This document shows positions 18,602 to 28,685 of a stretch of 64,000 nt of DNA, one piece after another; the stretch's first letter is position 1; every line of letters starts with the position of its first letter. The notes beneath the pieces were generated by a model, which saw nothing but the letters and a program-made list of their open reading frames with translations, ran no database searches and was not told the DNA's origin. Origin of the DNA: Leucobacter sp. L43 (lineage in GTDB: Bacteria; Actinomycetota; Actinomycetes; Actinomycetales; Microbacteriaceae). The position numbers and the translations under genes were made by a program. Where the stretch lies: NCBI RefSeq assembly GCF_016597785.1, contig NZ_JAENJG010000001.1:186001-250000 (forward strand), given 5' to 3'.

Positions 18602-19795
18602 TCACTCGGCTGCTTCGAACCGCAGAGGCAGCTCCAGATTGCCCGCGCCGGACCAGCGCACCTCGGCAAGGCCCTGCCATGCCGCCGCCCGGGCGAGCAG
18701 CGCGCGTGCCGCGCTGCCCGTTCGAACTGGCGCGCGCGATTCCCGCCACGCGGCCTGCACGAGCAGCGCGCCGCCCGCGCGGTCCGCCTTCAGATCGAGG
18801 CGCCCGGCCATGCGCCCGCCCACCATGAGCGGAAGGCAGTAGTACCCGAACTGCCGCTGCTCTTTGGGGGTGTAGATCTCGATGCGGTAGTGGAAACCGA
18901 ACATCCGCTCCGCGCGGGGCCGGTACCAGACCATGGGATCGAACGGCGTGAGCAGCGCATCGGGGGCGAGCCGCGAGGGCACGCTGGCGTCGCGGTGCAC
19001 CCACGCCTCGGAGAACTCGCCGGCAGCGGAGGTCCACCCCTCGACCTGGACCGGGAGCAGTTCGCCCGCCTCGACGAGGTCTGCGACGGCCGCTCTCGCC
19101 GGCCCCAGCCGGAGCCGGTGATAGTCCGCGAAGTCGGCCAGCGTGCCGATGCCGAGGGAGCGGGCAGCGCGAGAGATGAGCTCGCGTTGAGCGTCTCCAA
19201 CTGGAGCGCTGCCGAGATGCTGCTCCGGGAGCACGTGATCGGCGAGCGCATACCGGCGCTGGAAGCCCTCACGGCCCGCAGAAGCCACCTCGCCCCAGGC
19301 GAAGAGCGTTTCGACGGCGCGTTTCGTTTCGCTCCAGTCCCACCACGGCCCGCGATTCGCGCGCGGACCGTCCTCGAGGTCGCGTACGAACGAGGGGCCA
19401 TCGCTCTTCAGCCGGGCCCGCACCCGGTCGAGCGCGGGCGCGAGCTCTGCCGCTCTGCCCGTCCGCTCGTCGCGAGCTCTGCGCTCGGCCATGCGCCAGC
19501 CGAAGAGCGGCCGATCCTGCACGGGAATGAACGCCGCCTCGTGGGCCCAGTACTCGGTGAACCGGCCGCTCTGCCACAGATGCCGATCGAGCGCCGTGGC
19601 GTCGTAGCTCCCATGACGGGAGAACACCGGAAGATAGTGGCTCCGTGCGAAGACATTGACCGAATCGATCTGCAGCACGTGCAAGCGCTCGAGGGCGGCG
19701 TCGAACGGGCGGCGTTTGCCGATGCGCGCGGTATTCGCGAAGCCTTGCGCGGCGAGCGCTATGCGCCGCGCCTCTCCAGCTGAGATTGAAAGCAT
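18602..19795 (-). CDS. YcaQ-like winged-helix DNA glycosylase (crosslink repair family)
   Basis: 397 residues of the AlkX/YcaQ family (winged helix DNA-binding domain-containing protein), whose E. coli member removes alkylated bases and unhooks interstrand crosslinks. Family blocks: LQIDSVNVFARSHYLPVFSR (~41-60), EYWAHEAAFIPV (~81-92), and the central GEVASAGREGFQRRYALADH. The catalytic-type QxD/QID element appears as LQIDSVN. TAGCGT lies six bases before the ATG, so probably leaderless. It adds to the DNA-repair content of this stretch, but specific activity is unproven. Confidence 0.88.
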   Translation of the reverse strand: MLSISAGEARRIALAAQGFANTARIGKRRPFDAALERLHVLQIDSVNVFARSHYLPVFSRHGSYDATALDRHLWQSGRFTEYWAHEAAFIPVQDRPLFGWRMAERRARDERTGRAAELAPALDRVRARLKSDGPSFVRDLEDGPRANRGPWWDWSETKRAVETLFAWGEVASAGREGFQRRYALADHVLPEQHLGSAPVGDAQRELISRAARSLGIGTLADFADYHRLRLGPARAAVADLVEAGELLPVQVEGWTSAAGEFSEAWVHRDASVPSRLAPDALLTPFDPMVWYRPRAERMFGFHYRIEIYTPKEQRQFGYYCLPLMVGGRMAGRLDLKADRAGGALLVQAAWRESRAPVRTGSAARALLARAAAWQGLAEVRWSGAGNLELPLRFEAAE

Positions 19796-19801
19796 GAGCG
19801 T

Positions 19802-19807
19802 ACGCTA
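19802..19807 (-). promoter_or_regulatory. -10 element of leaderless YcaQ-like gene
   Basis: TAGCGT on the minus strand, six bases before the ATG; no Shine-Dalgarno in between. Confidence 0.5.
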
Positions 19808-19941
19808 CCGCGAGCCACGGACGCGCTGGATCGCTTCGTGCGCGGCCGGGACGCGTCCTGCGCAGAGGATCTCCGCACACGGCGACGCGGCCGCGGAGTG
19901 AACTCCCCCGCGACCGCGCACCGGCAATCTCGTGCCTGACC

Positions 19942-20358
19942 TCAGGCGAACCAGAGCGCGAGCTCGCGCGAGGCCGACTCCGGCGAATCGGAGCCGTGCA
20001 CGAGGTTCTGCTGCACCTTCAGGCCCCAGTCGCGGCCGAGGTCGCCGCGGATCGTTCCCGGAGCCGCGGTCGTCGGATCGGTCGTGCCGGCGAGCGACCG
20101 GAAGCCCTCGATGACTCGCTCGCCCTGCGCACGAATCGCGACGGCCGGGCCCGAGGCCATGAATTCGAGCAACGGCTCGTAGAACGGCTTGCCCTCGTGC
20201 TCCGCGTAGTGCGCGGCGAGCAGTTCGCGATCGGGGGCGACGAGACGGAGATCCGCGAGGCGATAGCCCTTCGCCTCGATGCGCCGGATGATCTCGCCGG
20301 TGAGGCCGCGAGCGACACCGTCGGGCTTCACCAGGATCAGTGTTTCTTCAACCGACAT
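19942..20358 (-). CDS. ndk: Nucleoside diphosphate kinase
   Basis: Balances NTP pools by moving the gamma phosphate of ATP to NDPs through a phosphohistidine. 138 residues, standard length, with the N-terminal LILVKPDGVARG and the active-site histidine in QNLVHGSDS near the C-terminus. Start supported by GAGGAG upstream. Follows the DUF4233 gene by 78 bp on the same strand, likely at the end of the ileS-folC transcript. Confidence 0.97.
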   Translation of the reverse strand: MSVEETLILVKPDGVARGLTGEIIRRIEAKGYRLADLRLVAPDRELLAAHYAEHEGKPFYEPLLEFMASGPAVAIRAQGERVIEGFRSLAGTTDPTTAAPGTIRGDLGRDWGLKVQQNLVHGSDSPESASRELALWFA

Positions 20359-20436
20359 ACGTACTCCTCATGGGTCGGGGGCGGGAAAACTCGCAAGTGG
20401 CCGCGCAGATGCGCTCCGATCTGAGAGTGTATCGAA

Positions 20437-20919
20437 TCAGGCGGCGCCGCCCTGTGCCGCCACCCAGGCCGCGCGGTCGCGGTCGATGCGCGCGCCGCGC
20501 ACCATGCAGTAGACCCAGAGGGCGGTGAACAGCACGCTCACGATGAGCGACATCGGCAGGATGATCGCGGTGAGCAGCATCAAGACGTGCACGACCCATC
20601 CGACCAGGATGCCGAAACGGCCGCGCCGCATACCGACGAGGGCGATCAGGATCGCGACTCCGAGTCCACCGCCGAGGACGAGCCCCAGCTCCCGCGGTTC
20701 GAGCGCGCTCAGCCCGAAGATCGTCAGGCCGAAGAGCGCCACGATGAAGAGTTCGAAGCCCAAAACGATCGAGGCGAGGGCCTTCTGCGTCGATGTGGGT
20801 CCGCGCCGTGCCCCGGCGATGCGCATCGCGGAGTTGTGCGCGACGGTCTCCGAAGGAGAGAGGACGAGTTCCGGCTCGCCGTCGTCATCCGGCCGGCGTG
20901 ATGCCTCAGCGCCGTTCAC
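20437..20919 (-). CDS. DUF4233 membrane protein
   Basis: 160-residue protein of an actinobacterial family (DUF4233) of unknown function. After a ~50-residue hydrophilic N-terminus come four hydrophobic stretches: IVLGFELFIVALFGLTIFGL, LGLVLGGGLGVAILIALVGM, FGILVGWVVHVLMLLTAIIL and PMSLIVSVLFTALWVYCMV. The GTG start overlaps the folC stop (GTGA), so it is coupled to folC. Its conserved place after folC suggests a link to folate or nucleotide metabolism, but nothing in the sequence shows a catalytic site. Confidence 0.85.
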   Translation of the reverse strand: MNGAEASRRPDDDGEPELVLSPSETVAHNSAMRIAGARRGPTSTQKALASIVLGFELFIVALFGLTIFGLSALEPRELGLVLGGGLGVAILIALVGMRRGRFGILVGWVVHVLMLLTAIILPMSLIVSVLFTALWVYCMVRGARIDRDRAAWVAAQGGAA

Positions 20920-22256
20920 GCTGCGCCCCAGCCCTCGGAGCGGGCGAACTCGATGGCCTCGCCCGCGAGGAGCACTGAACCGACGACGAGTACTGCCCGT
21001 CCCTCGGCGCGCATCGCCCATCCTCGTGCTTCTTCGAGCGCCTCGGGGAGCGACTCGGCGATCTCGATCGGGGTGCCGGGGATCTCGTCCTCGGCGATCT
21101 GCTGGAGATCACCAGCCGGGATGCTCCGCGGCGAGTCGACGGGTGCGACGGTCACGCGATGCGCGATGGGCGCGAGCGTCGCCATCAGGCCGGAGACGTC
21201 CTTCTCCTCGAGGACGCCGACGACCAGGGCGAGCTCTGCGAAGGTGAAGGACTCAGACACCGCCGAGACGAGCGCCGCAGCACCGTGGGGGTTGTGCGCC
21301 GCATCCACATAGACGACGGGGTCGGTGCCGATGAGCTGCAGACGTCCGGGCGAGGTCAGCGATCCGAAGCCGTCGTCGAGCACTTCTTCCGGCAGCGGGC
21401 GACTCGCGCCGAAGAACGCCTCGGCCGCTGCGATCGCAAGTGCTGCATTCTCCGCCTGGTGGTGACCGAACAACGGTACGAAGATCGGATCGTACGACTG
21501 GCCGCTGAGACCGACGACATCGATCTGCCGGCCGCCGACCGCGAGACGATCGTCGACGAGCGCGAAGTCGCGCCCCAGCGCCGCAAGCGCCGCATCGTGC
21601 CGCTCCGCCGCTTCTGCGAGCTCGGCGAGCGCGTCGGGTTCCTGCGCCGCTGACACGACCACGGATCCGCTCTTGATGATGCCCGCCTTGGTGCGTGCGA
21701 TCGTCGCGACGTCGGATCCCAGAATGCTCGTGTGGTCGAGGTCGATCGGGGTGAACACGGCGACGCGAGCATCCACGATGTTCGTCGCATCCCACTCGCC
21801 GCCCATGCCGACCTCGACGACCGCCACGTCGACCGGCGCGTCGGCGAAGACGGCGAAGGCGAGCACAGCGAGGGCCTCGAAGAACGTGATCCGACCGTGG
21901 CCGGCCTCGGCGAGTTCTGCATCGACGACTTCGAGCGGCACCTGCAATTCATCCCATGCCGCGGCGAGCACATCGCCGTCGACGGACTCGCCGTCGAGCT
22001 GGAACCGCTCGGTGAAATCGACGAGATGCGGACTGGTGAAGAGCCCCGTCCGCAGACCGTGCGCCCGCATCAACGACGCGATGGCGCGGCTGGTCGAGGT
22101 CTTCCCGTTCGTTCCCGCGACCTGGATGACGGGGAACGAGAGCTGCGGCGACCCCGCGAGTTCGGCGAGCCGCCGCACCGGGTCGATGCGCGGTCGCGGC
22201 TGCGCCTCTCCGACGCGCTCGAGCAGAGCGGCGTAGACGCGTTCCGCGCCGGTCAT
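20916..22256 (-). CDS. folC: Dihydrofolate synthase / folylpolyglutamate synthase
   Basis: Adds glutamate to dihydropteroate and folates. 446 residues: P-loop [16 protein letters not shown] (~47-62), [11 protein letters not shown], and Mur-ligase-like blocks [23 protein letters not shown], and [11 protein letters not shown] near the ADP-binding C-terminal domain. ATG overlaps the ileS stop by four bases and its stop overlaps the DUF4233 start, giving a tight ileS-folC-DUF4233 operon. Confidence 0.95.
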   Translation of the reverse strand: MTGAERVYAALLERVGEAQPRPRIDPVRRLAELAGSPQLSFPVIQVAGTNGKTSTSRAIASLMRAHGLRTGLFTSPHLVDFTERFQLDGESVDGDVLAAAWDELQVPLEVVDAELAEAGHGRITFFEALAVLAFAVFADAPVDVAVVEVGMGGEWDATNIVDARVAVFTPIDLDHTSILGSDVATIARTKAGIIKSGSVVVSAAQEPDALAELAEAAERHDAALAALGRDFALVDDRLAVGGRQIDVVGLSGQSYDPIFVPLFGHHQAENAALAIAAAEAFFGASRPLPEEVLDDGFGSLTSPGRLQLIGTDPVVYVDAAHNPHGAAALVSAVSESFTFAELALVVGVLEEKDVSGLMATLAPIAHRVTVAPVDSPRSIPAGDLQQIAEDEIPGTPIEIAESLPEALEEARGWAMRAEGRAVLVVGSVLLAGEAIEFARSEGWGAA

Positions 22257-25200
22257 GCCACGACTCCCGCCTGCTGCGATGCCGCTTCCGTGGCATCGAT
22301 GGTGATGACGATCGCCGCCTTCTCGGCGCCGATCGCCCGCGCTGCCGACACGTGAACGCCGTTGCCTGGCGAGGAGATATCGTCGGCGATCGCATCGATG
22401 CCGATGGCCTCCTGCACGGCGAACCCTTCAGCCAGCGTTTCGGCGGCGATGAGCGAGGAGTGCATCTGCAGTGCGGCGGCGTGCTCGGGCTCTGCGTTCA
22501 ACGCCAGCACGATCCGATCGCTGACCTCGAGCCCGGCGTTCTTCCGCGCCTCCTGCACCGCACGGATCGCGTCACGAGCGATGCCCTCAGTCTCGAGTTC
22601 GGGGGTCAGCGTCGTGTCGAGCAGCGCAAAACCGCCCCCTGGCAGCAGGGTGAGCGCCGGACCGCCCTCGGCGTCGTCTCCCGCTCGAAGCGTGAGCTCG
22701 TACTCGTGCGGTTCGAGGGCGATACCGCCCGCGATGACGACTCCGCCGTCCTCGCTCCAATCGCCCGACTTCGCCGCCTTGATCGCCTGCTGCACCTGCT
22801 TGCCGAGACGGGGCCCAGCGGCGCGTGCGTTGACGGCGAGCGTCTGCACGATGCCGTGCTCCTGCGCGCTCGTCTCCGTCTGCTCGACGAGCGTGACCGA
22901 TTTGACGTTCAGCTCTTCCCGGAGAATGTCCGCAAACGGGGCAACGGCGTCCGGGTGCTCGACCACGACCGTCAGCTCGGCGAGCGGGAGGCGGACGCGA
23001 AGGCCGCGGCTCTTGCGCAGAGCGAGGGTCTGGGAGGTGATCTGTCGCACTTCGTCCATCGCCTGCACCAGGGTGTCATCCGCGGGGAACTCGGCCGCCT
23101 CGGGCCAGTCCGCGAGGTGCACCGATCGGCCGCCGGTGAGCCCGCGCCACAGTTCTTCGGTGACGAGGGGCGCGAGAGGAGCCGCGACGCGCGCGACGGT
23201 TTCGAGCACGGTGAACAGCGTGTCGAAGGCCTGGCGATTCTCGCCCGCGCCCTGATCCCCGCCGGTCCCCGCCCAGAAGCGATCGCGCGAGCGGCGCACG
23301 TACCAGTTCGTGAGCACCTCTGCGAACCCTCGCAGGGCGTCGGCGGCGGAGGTGGTGTCGAGCGCGTCGAGATGGGCCTCGACATCTCGTACGAGCCGTC
23401 CGGTCTTGGCGAGGATGTAGCGGTCGAGCGGATCGACGGAGTCGGTGCGGCGCTCGGCCGTGACGCCGTCGGCGTTCGCGTAGAGCGAGAAGAAGTACCA
23501 CGTGTTCCAGAGGGGCAGGATGAACTGTCGAACGCCCTCCCGGATTCCCTCCTCAGTCACGACGAGGTTGCCGCCGCGCACGACGGGCGAAGCCATGAGG
23601 AACCAGCGCATCGCGTCCGACCCGTCGCGATCGAAGACTTCGTTCACGTCGGGATAGTTGCGGAGCGACTTCGACATCTTGTTGCCGTCGGAGCCGAGCA
23701 CGATGCCGTGGCTGATCACGTTCGTGAACGCCGGGCGGTCGAACAGCGCGGTCGCGAGCACATGCTGGACGTAGAACCATCCCCGCGTCTGGCCGATGTA
23801 CTCGACGATGAAGTCCGCGGGCTGATGGGTCTCGAACCACTCCTGGTTCTCGAACGGGTAGTGGGCTTGGGCGAACGGCATCGATCCGGAGTCGAACCAC
23901 ACGTCGAGCACGTCCTCGATCCGGCGCATGGTGGAGCGCCCGGTCGGATCGTCGGGATTGGGGCGCGTGAGTCCGTCGATGTAGGGGCGGTGCAGGTCGA
24001 TGTCGCCGGATTCGTTGCGGGGCAATGCTCCGAAGTCGGCTTCGAGTTCTGCGACGGAGCCGTACACGTCGACCCTCGGGTACTCCGGGTCATCGCTCTT
24101 CCACACCGGAATGGGGCTGCCCCAGTAGCGGTTGCGACTGATCGACCAGTCGCGCGCCCCCTCGAGCCATTTCCCGAACTGACCGTGCTTGACGTTCTCG
24201 GGCACCCAGGTGATCTGCTCGTTCGTCTCGAGCATGCGTTCCTTGATGTCGGTGACGCGCACGAACCAGCTGGACACCGCCTTGTAGATGAGCGGGTTGC
24301 GGCAGCGCCAGCAGTGCGGGTACGAGTGCTCGTAGCTCTGCTCGCGGAGCAGCCGCCCGCGCTCGCGCACCAGGCGGATCAATGGGCGGTTCGCGTCCAT
24401 CCAGAGCTCACCGGCGACGTCGGTCACCGCGCTGATGAAGCGGCCCCCGGCATCGACGCTGACGATCGTCGGCATTCCCGCCGCCGTCGTGATCCGGTAG
24501 TCGTCCTCGCCGTACGCTGGCGACTGGTGCACGATGCCGGTGCCGTCGGTGGTCGAGACGTAGTCATCGACGAGGATCTGCCAGCAGTTCTCCGTGCCCC
24601 AGGTCTCGGCATCTGCGAAGTAGTCGAAGAGCGGGGCGTACGTCACACCCGAAAGGTCGGAACCGCTCACCGTGCGGGACACCGCGGAGACGGCATCCTC
24701 GATCGAGGCGTATCCCAGGTCCTTGGCATGCGCTCCGACCAGATCCTGCGCGAGCAGGTACTGCGCCGTTCCGGCCGCACCGCCGTCGCCGGCGCCGCCG
24801 GGTCCGGCGGGCACCACGGCGTAGTCGATGTCAGGCCCCACCGCGAGAGCGGCATTCGTCGGCAGCGTCCATGGAGTCGTCGTCCAGGCGAGGGCGCGAA
24901 CGCCGGTCAGATCGAGCTGTGCCGCGCGGTCCCCCGAGAGCGGGAACGCGACGGTGACCGAGGGATCCTGGCGCATCTGATAGACATCGTCGTCCATGCG
25001 CAGCTCGTGGTTCGACAGCGGGGTCTCATCGCGCCAGCAATACGGAAGAATGCGCGAGCCTTCGTACGCGAGCCCGTCGTCGTAGAGCTTCTTGAACGCC
25101 CAGATGACACTTTCCATGTAGCTGAGATCGAGAGTCTTGTAGCCGTTCTCGAAGTCCACCCACCGGGCCTGACGCGTGACGTACTCCTCCCACTCGCGCG

Positions 25201-25648
25201 TGTACTGCAGCACAGAGGCGCGCGCCTTCCCGTTGAACGCCGCGACGCCCATCTCCTCGATCTCCGACTTCTCGGTGATGCCGAGCTGCTTCATCGCCTC
25301 GAGTTCAGCGGGGAGGCCGTGCGTGTCCCAACCGAAGCGTCGCTCCACCTTCTTGCCGCGCATCGTCTGGAATCGCGGGAAGACGTCCTTCGCGTACCCG
25401 GTCAGCAAGTGACCGTAGTGAGGCAGGCCGTTCGCGAACGGCGGTCCGTCGTTGAAGACCCATTCCGGTGCGCTCTCTCGCTGACGAATCGAGGCGCGGA
25501 ACGTGTCGTCCGCCGCCCAGAAGTCGAGCACGCGTTGTTCGATCTCGGGAAGCCGCGGCGAAGCGGCGACGCCGAAGGCGGCACCCGCGTTCGGGTCTGC
25601 GGCTGATGCGGTGGACGGGGTTCCCGTGGGCTGCTGAGGGTACGGCAT
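22253..25648 (-). CDS. ileS: Isoleucyl-tRNA synthetase
   Basis: Charges tRNA-Ile. 1131 residues, class I: HIGH-type motif HYGH in [22 protein letters not shown] loop intact ([13 protein letters not shown]), CP1 editing domain with [11 protein letters not shown], and cysteine pair CWRC. A 45-residue Pro/Ala/Thr-rich N-terminal extension precedes the catalytic core. ATG 25648 follows AGAAGGAA. The gene is preceded by a T-box leader, so expression should respond to uncharged tRNA-Ile. Confidence 0.97.
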   Translation of the reverse strand: MPYPQQPTGTPSTASAADPNAGAAFGVAASPRLPEIEQRVLDFWAADDTFRASIRQRESAPEWVFNDGPPFANGLPHYGHLLTGYAKDVFPRFQTMRGKKVERRFGWDTHGLPAELEAMKQLGITEKSEIEEMGVAAFNGKARASVLQYTREWEEYVTRQARWVDFENGYKTLDLSYMESVIWAFKKLYDDGLAYEGSRILPYCWRDETPLSNHELRMDDDVYQMRQDPSVTVAFPLSGDRAAQLDLTGVRALAWTTTPWTLPTNAALAVGPDIDYAVVPAGPGGAGDGGAAGTAQYLLAQDLVGAHAKDLGYASIEDAVSAVSRTVSGSDLSGVTYAPLFDYFADAETWGTENCWQILVDDYVSTTDGTGIVHQSPAYGEDDYRITTAAGMPTIVSVDAGGRFISAVTDVAGELWMDANRPLIRLVRERGRLLREQSYEHSYPHCWRCRNPLIYKAVSSWFVRVTDIKERMLETNEQITWVPENVKHGQFGKWLEGARDWSISRNRYWGSPIPVWKSDDPEYPRVDVYGSVAELEADFGALPRNESGDIDLHRPYIDGLTRPNPDDPTGRSTMRRIEDVLDVWFDSGSMPFAQAHYPFENQEWFETHQPADFIVEYIGQTRGWFYVQHVLATALFDRPAFTNVISHGIVLGSDGNKMSKSLRNYPDVNEVFDRDGSDAMRWFLMASPVVRGGNLVVTEEGIREGVRQFILPLWNTWYFFSLYANADGVTAERRTDSVDPLDRYILAKTGRLVRDVEAHLDALDTTSAADALRGFAEVLTNWYVRRSRDRFWAGTGGDQGAGENRQAFDTLFTVLETVARVAAPLAPLVTEELWRGLTGGRSVHLADWPEAAEFPADDTLVQAMDEVRQITSQTLALRKSRGLRVRLPLAELTVVVEHPDAVAPFADILREELNVKSVTLVEQTETSAQEHGIVQTLAVNARAAGPRLGKQVQQAIKAAKSGDWSEDGGVVIAGGIALEPHEYELTLRAGDDAEGGPALTLLPGGGFALLDTTLTPELETEGIARDAIRAVQEARKNAGLEVSDRIVLALNAEPEHAAALQMHSSLIAAETLAEGFAVQEAIGIDAIADDISSPGNGVHVSAARAIGAEKAAIVITIDATEAASQQAGVVA

Positions 25649-25900
25649 GGGTTCCTTCTCGGTTCCGGCGTGAGTGTTGTTGCCTGCGCCGGGACGAGGT
25701 CCGGATCGCTCTCCGTCACCCGCGGTACCACCCCGCTTGCCGCTCGCGGCTCCCGTCGGGAGACACGTCGACCACTTCATTGGGCGATGACGGGCCCGAC
25801 CCGTTCGGTTCTACTGGGCGGCCCGCACCCTGTTACATCCGAGAGCGTCGAGCCGCTGTTCTTCCGAAGACTCCCCGATGATGGTCGGTTCGCAGTCGTT
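25649..25900 (-). promoter_or_regulatory. ileS T-box riboswitch leader
   Basis: The ~250-nt leader of ileS carries the T-box core TGGTACCGCG (complement of 25721-25730) preceded by GCGGGG, as in GGGUGGUACCGCG. Near the 5' end, GACCATCATCGGGGAG (about 25868-25885) offers an ATC isoleucine specifier in a Stem I-like context. No T-run terminator follows the T-box; the Shine-Dalgarno AAGGAA lies ~55 nt downstream, fitting the translational T-boxes known for actinobacterial ileS. Uncharged tRNA-Ile would free the ribosome-binding site. Stem boundaries were not folded. Confidence 0.88.
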
Positions 25901-25906
25901 GAAGCC

Positions 25907-25912
25907 AGTCTA
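25907..25912 (-). promoter_or_regulatory. -10 element of the ileS T-box transcript
   Basis: TAGACT on the minus strand with GTGAAG 17 bases upstream as a weak -35. It would start RNA near 25900, just ahead of the T-box Stem I. Confidence 0.55.
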
Positions 25913-25979
25913 GCGCAGCGTTGGCCGGTCTTCACCATGCGACGAGGGGCCTCGGCGGCGGGCCGGAAGTGCGCCGTTG

Positions 25980-26006
25980 GTAACGAACGAGTAACGATGC
26001 GGTTAG
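25980..26006 (+). repeat. 11-bp-phased GTNAC-type direct repeats upstream of the betaine operon
   Basis: GTAAC (25980), GTAAC (25991) and GTTAG (26002) recur with exactly 6 bases between, an 11-bp period. The layout resembles actinobacterial OmpR-family sites (GlnR: GTNAC-N6-GNAAC; PhoP boxes are also 11-bp repeats). It lies between divergent ileS and proV-like genes. Regulator not identified. Confidence 0.45.
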
Positions 26007-26009
26007 TGA

Positions 26010-26329
26010 TAAATACCAGATCAGCGCAGAGAATCACCTCGCCTGAGCGTCGCATGCACCCGGGCGCGCCTTGCACTCCATTGCACGACGTTGTTAGCGT
26101 CGTCTCAGCGTTGAGGGCGGCCGCGTGCCATTCTTCCTGATCCGCTCCGGGACATCCAGCGCCGAAATTCGGTGCCCCGGAGTGCGGGAAGTCGAGTGCG
26201 GCCCGATCCTCCGCAATACGAACTGGCCAATTGAGAGGCTGCCGGGCGACGCTTGCGCCGCGATCGCCGCGATCCCGCGAGTCGCCGGCGTGCCTCCGAT
26301 TTCGTCGTGCCAAGAACGAGGAGTTTACA
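26010..26329 (+). other. Long non-coding stretch before the betaine transporter operon
   Basis: About 320 bases before the ATPase gene with no supported gene. An AT-richer run at 26007-26020 (TGATAAATACC) could hold a promoter just downstream of the GTNAC repeats; the rest shows no hairpin or RNA motif I can name. AACGAGGAG at 26315-26323 is the ribosome-binding site of the next gene. Confidence 0.4.
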
Positions 26330-27706
26330 GTGACCAGTACAACGGAACAGCCCGGGGTTGCGGGCGAAGTGCGGCCGGGTGAGACCCCAGACACGGTGTC
26401 GCCCGCGATCGCGGTCTCCCACGCCTACAAGGTGTTCGGGCGACGCCCCAGAGAGGTCGTCAAGCGCCTCCGGAAGGGCGCAACGCGCGAAGAGGTCCGC
26501 GGGCAGGGCACCGCGGCTGTGATCGACACGAGCTTCAGCGTCAATCAAGGCGAGATCTTCGTGGTGATGGGGCTGTCGGGTTCCGGCAAGTCGACCCTGA
26601 TCCGCATGCTCAACGGCCTGAATGACACGACTGACGGGTCGATCACGGTCTTCGGCACCGAGGTCGTCGGCCTGAGCGGACAAGAACTGCGCGAGTTGCG
26701 TCGCGACCGGATGTCGATGGTGTTCCAGCACTTCGCACTGCTCCCCCACCGCAGTGTCCTCGACAACGTCGCCTACGGTCTCGAGTTGCAGGGCGTTGCT
26801 CCAGCGGAGCGTCGAGAGCGAGCGCAGCACTGGCTCACGCGCGTCGGCCTGGGCGGCTGGGAGGAGCACTTGCCCGGTGAGCTCTCGGGCGGCATGCAGC
26901 AGCGCGTCGGCATCGCCCGCGCGTTCGCCGCTGACACCGACATCCTGCTCATGGATGAAGCGTTCTCAGCGCTCGACCCGCTGATTCGGCGAGAGATGCA
27001 GGAGCAGCTCGTCGAACTGCAGCAGGAGCTCAACAAGACGATCGTCTTCATCACGCACGACCTGAATGAGGCGATGTTCCTGGGCGACCGCATCGCCGTC
27101 ATGCGCGATGGGAGGATCGTGCAGGTCGGAACGCCGAACGACATCCTCACCGACCCGGCCAACGATTACGTCGCCCAGTTCGTGCAGGACGTCGATCGCG
27201 CCCGGGTGCTCACCGCGGGAGACGTGATGGAGCCGCCCCGCGCCGTGGTCCCGGCGACCGCCGGCCCGCGCACCGCGCTGCGCACCATGCGCGATCTGCA
27301 GACGTCGGCGTGCTTCGTCACGTCCTCGTCGCGCAAGCTGCTCGGCGTCGTCCGCGATAAGGATGTGCTGCGCCAGGTCCGCGAAGGCGGTACCGACATC
27401 ACGGAGCGCCTCCGGCCCACGCCCTCGATCGTGAAGCGCGATCAGTACATCTCCGAGCTCTTCGAGCTCGCAGTGGAGAGTCCGCTGCCCGTGGCTGTGA
27501 CCGACGACCAGGATCGGCTCATCGGCGTCGTTCCGCGCGTCACGCTCCTCGCAGCACTGACCGACCTCCCGACTATGACGACGGAGATTCCGATCATCGA
27601 ACCGACACCCACCGTGTCGGCGGCGATGATCTCAGAGACACTGGGCGATGCTCCGGAGAGCGCCGCCGGAGCCGGGTTCGCACCCGAGAATGAGGAGGTG
27701 CGCTGA
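26330..27706 (+). CDS. proV: Glycine betaine/proline ABC transporter ATP-binding protein
   Basis: ATPase of a ProU/OpuA-type osmoprotectant importer. 458 residues: N-terminal FGRRP..VVKRLRKG region typical of the QAT family, Walker [10 protein letters not shown] (~83-91), signature LSGGMQQRVGIARA, Walker B DILLMDEAFSALD, then a C-terminal pair of CBS domains (~290-430), which in OpuA sense ionic strength. GTG start with GAGGAG six bases upstream. The stop overlaps the permease ATG by one base (TGATG). First gene of the operon. Confidence 0.93.
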   Translation: MTSTTEQPGVAGEVRPGETPDTVSPAIAVSHAYKVFGRRPREVVKRLRKGATREEVRGQGTAAVIDTSFSVNQGEIFVVMGLSGSGKSTLIRMLNGLNDTTDGSITVFGTEVVGLSGQELRELRRDRMSMVFQHFALLPHRSVLDNVAYGLELQGVAPAERRERAQHWLTRVGLGGWEEHLPGELSGGMQQRVGIARAFAADTDILLMDEAFSALDPLIRREMQEQLVELQQELNKTIVFITHDLNEAMFLGDRIAVMRDGRIVQVGTPNDILTDPANDYVAQFVQDVDRARVLTAGDVMEPPRAVVPATAGPRTALRTMRDLQTSACFVTSSSRKLLGVVRDKDVLRQVREGGTDITERLRPTPSIVKRDQYISELFELAVESPLPVAVTDDQDRLIGVVPRVTLLAALTDLPTMTTEIPIIEPTPTVSAAMISETLGDAPESAAGAGFAPENEEVR

Positions 27707-28611
27707 TGGACGACTTCCGCATTCCTCTCGGCGACTGGGTAGCCGATGGACTCAACTGGTTCAAGGCGACGTTCGACGGCTTCCTCGACGTGGTCACCCT
27801 GGTGATCAAGTTCCTCGTCGAGGGGCTGGCCGACGGACTGACGTCCGTTCCCTTCCCCGTCCTCATCATCGTGTTCGGGCTGATCGGCTGGCTGCTGCGC
27901 TCCTGGCAGCTCGCGGTCGGCACCGTCATCACGATGCTCCTCGTCGTCGGCATGGGCCAGTGGGAGAACGCGATGCTGACGCTCGCGCTCGTGCTCATCG
28001 CAGCCCTCATCGCCATTGTCGTCGCGATCCCGCTCGGCATCGCGGCAGCGCGGAGCGATACGTTCAGCGCGATCCTGAAGCCCGTGCTCGACTTCATGCA
28101 GACGATGCCGGCCTTCGTCTACCTGATCCCCGCCGTGATCTTCTTCAGCATCGGGTTCGTGCCGGGCGTCTTCGCAACGGTCCTGTTTTCGGTCGCTCCC
28201 GGCGTGAGGTTCACCGAACTCGGCATCCGCGGAGTCGACTCCGAGACGGTCGAGGCCGGCTACGCATTCGGAGCCGCACCGGGGAAGATCCTCCGAGGCA
28301 TCCAGCTGCCGCTCGCGATGCCGACCATCATGGCCGGCATCAACCAGGTGATCATGCTCGCCCTCTCGATGGCCGTCGTCGCCGGTATGGCCGGCGCGAA
28401 CGGACTCGGCAAGGAGGTCGTCGCAGCCATCTCGACCCTGAACATCGCGCAGGGCGTCGAGGCCGGCCTGAGCGTCGTGATCCTCGCCGTCTTCCTCGAC
28501 CGCGTGACCGCGGCCCTCGGCAATCCCGGCGACTACAAGCACTCGTTGCTGGGCGGCATCCGCCGCCGCCGTGACGCGCGCCGCACGGGCGCGCTCGCCA
28601 AGGCTGCATGA
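27706..28611 (+). CDS. proW: Glycine betaine ABC transporter permease
   Basis: 301-residue inner-membrane permease of the ProW/OpuAB type. Several hydrophobic helices (VLIIVFGLIGWLLRSWQLAV, LALVLIAALIAIVVAIPLGI) and the ATPase-contact EAA-like loop in RGVDSETVEAGYAFGAAPGK followed by GIQLPLAMPTIMAGINQV. Translationally coupled to the ATPase gene upstream; the binding-protein gene follows after ~75 bp. Substrate class is supported by neighbours on both sides. Confidence 0.93.
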   Translation: MDDFRIPLGDWVADGLNWFKATFDGFLDVVTLVIKFLVEGLADGLTSVPFPVLIIVFGLIGWLLRSWQLAVGTVITMLLVVGMGQWENAMLTLALVLIAALIAIVVAIPLGIAAARSDTFSAILKPVLDFMQTMPAFVYLIPAVIFFSIGFVPGVFATVLFSVAPGVRFTELGIRGVDSETVEAGYAFGAAPGKILRGIQLPLAMPTIMAGINQVIMLALSMAVVAGMAGANGLGKEVVAAISTLNIAQGVEAGLSVVILAVFLDRVTAALGNPGDYKHSLLGGIRRRRDARRTGALAKAA

Positions 28612-28685
28612 CGCACCGCACGTACCCCTCGCAACACACGTACCCCCACACCGTGCGCCCCGCGCACGAAACGAAAGGACGAAGT

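Noticed and set aside
22352-25606. 1084-codon open frame antisense to ileS
   Set aside because: Arginine/aspartate-biased shadow frame of a confirmed ileS; arises from GC-rich codon use, no domain.
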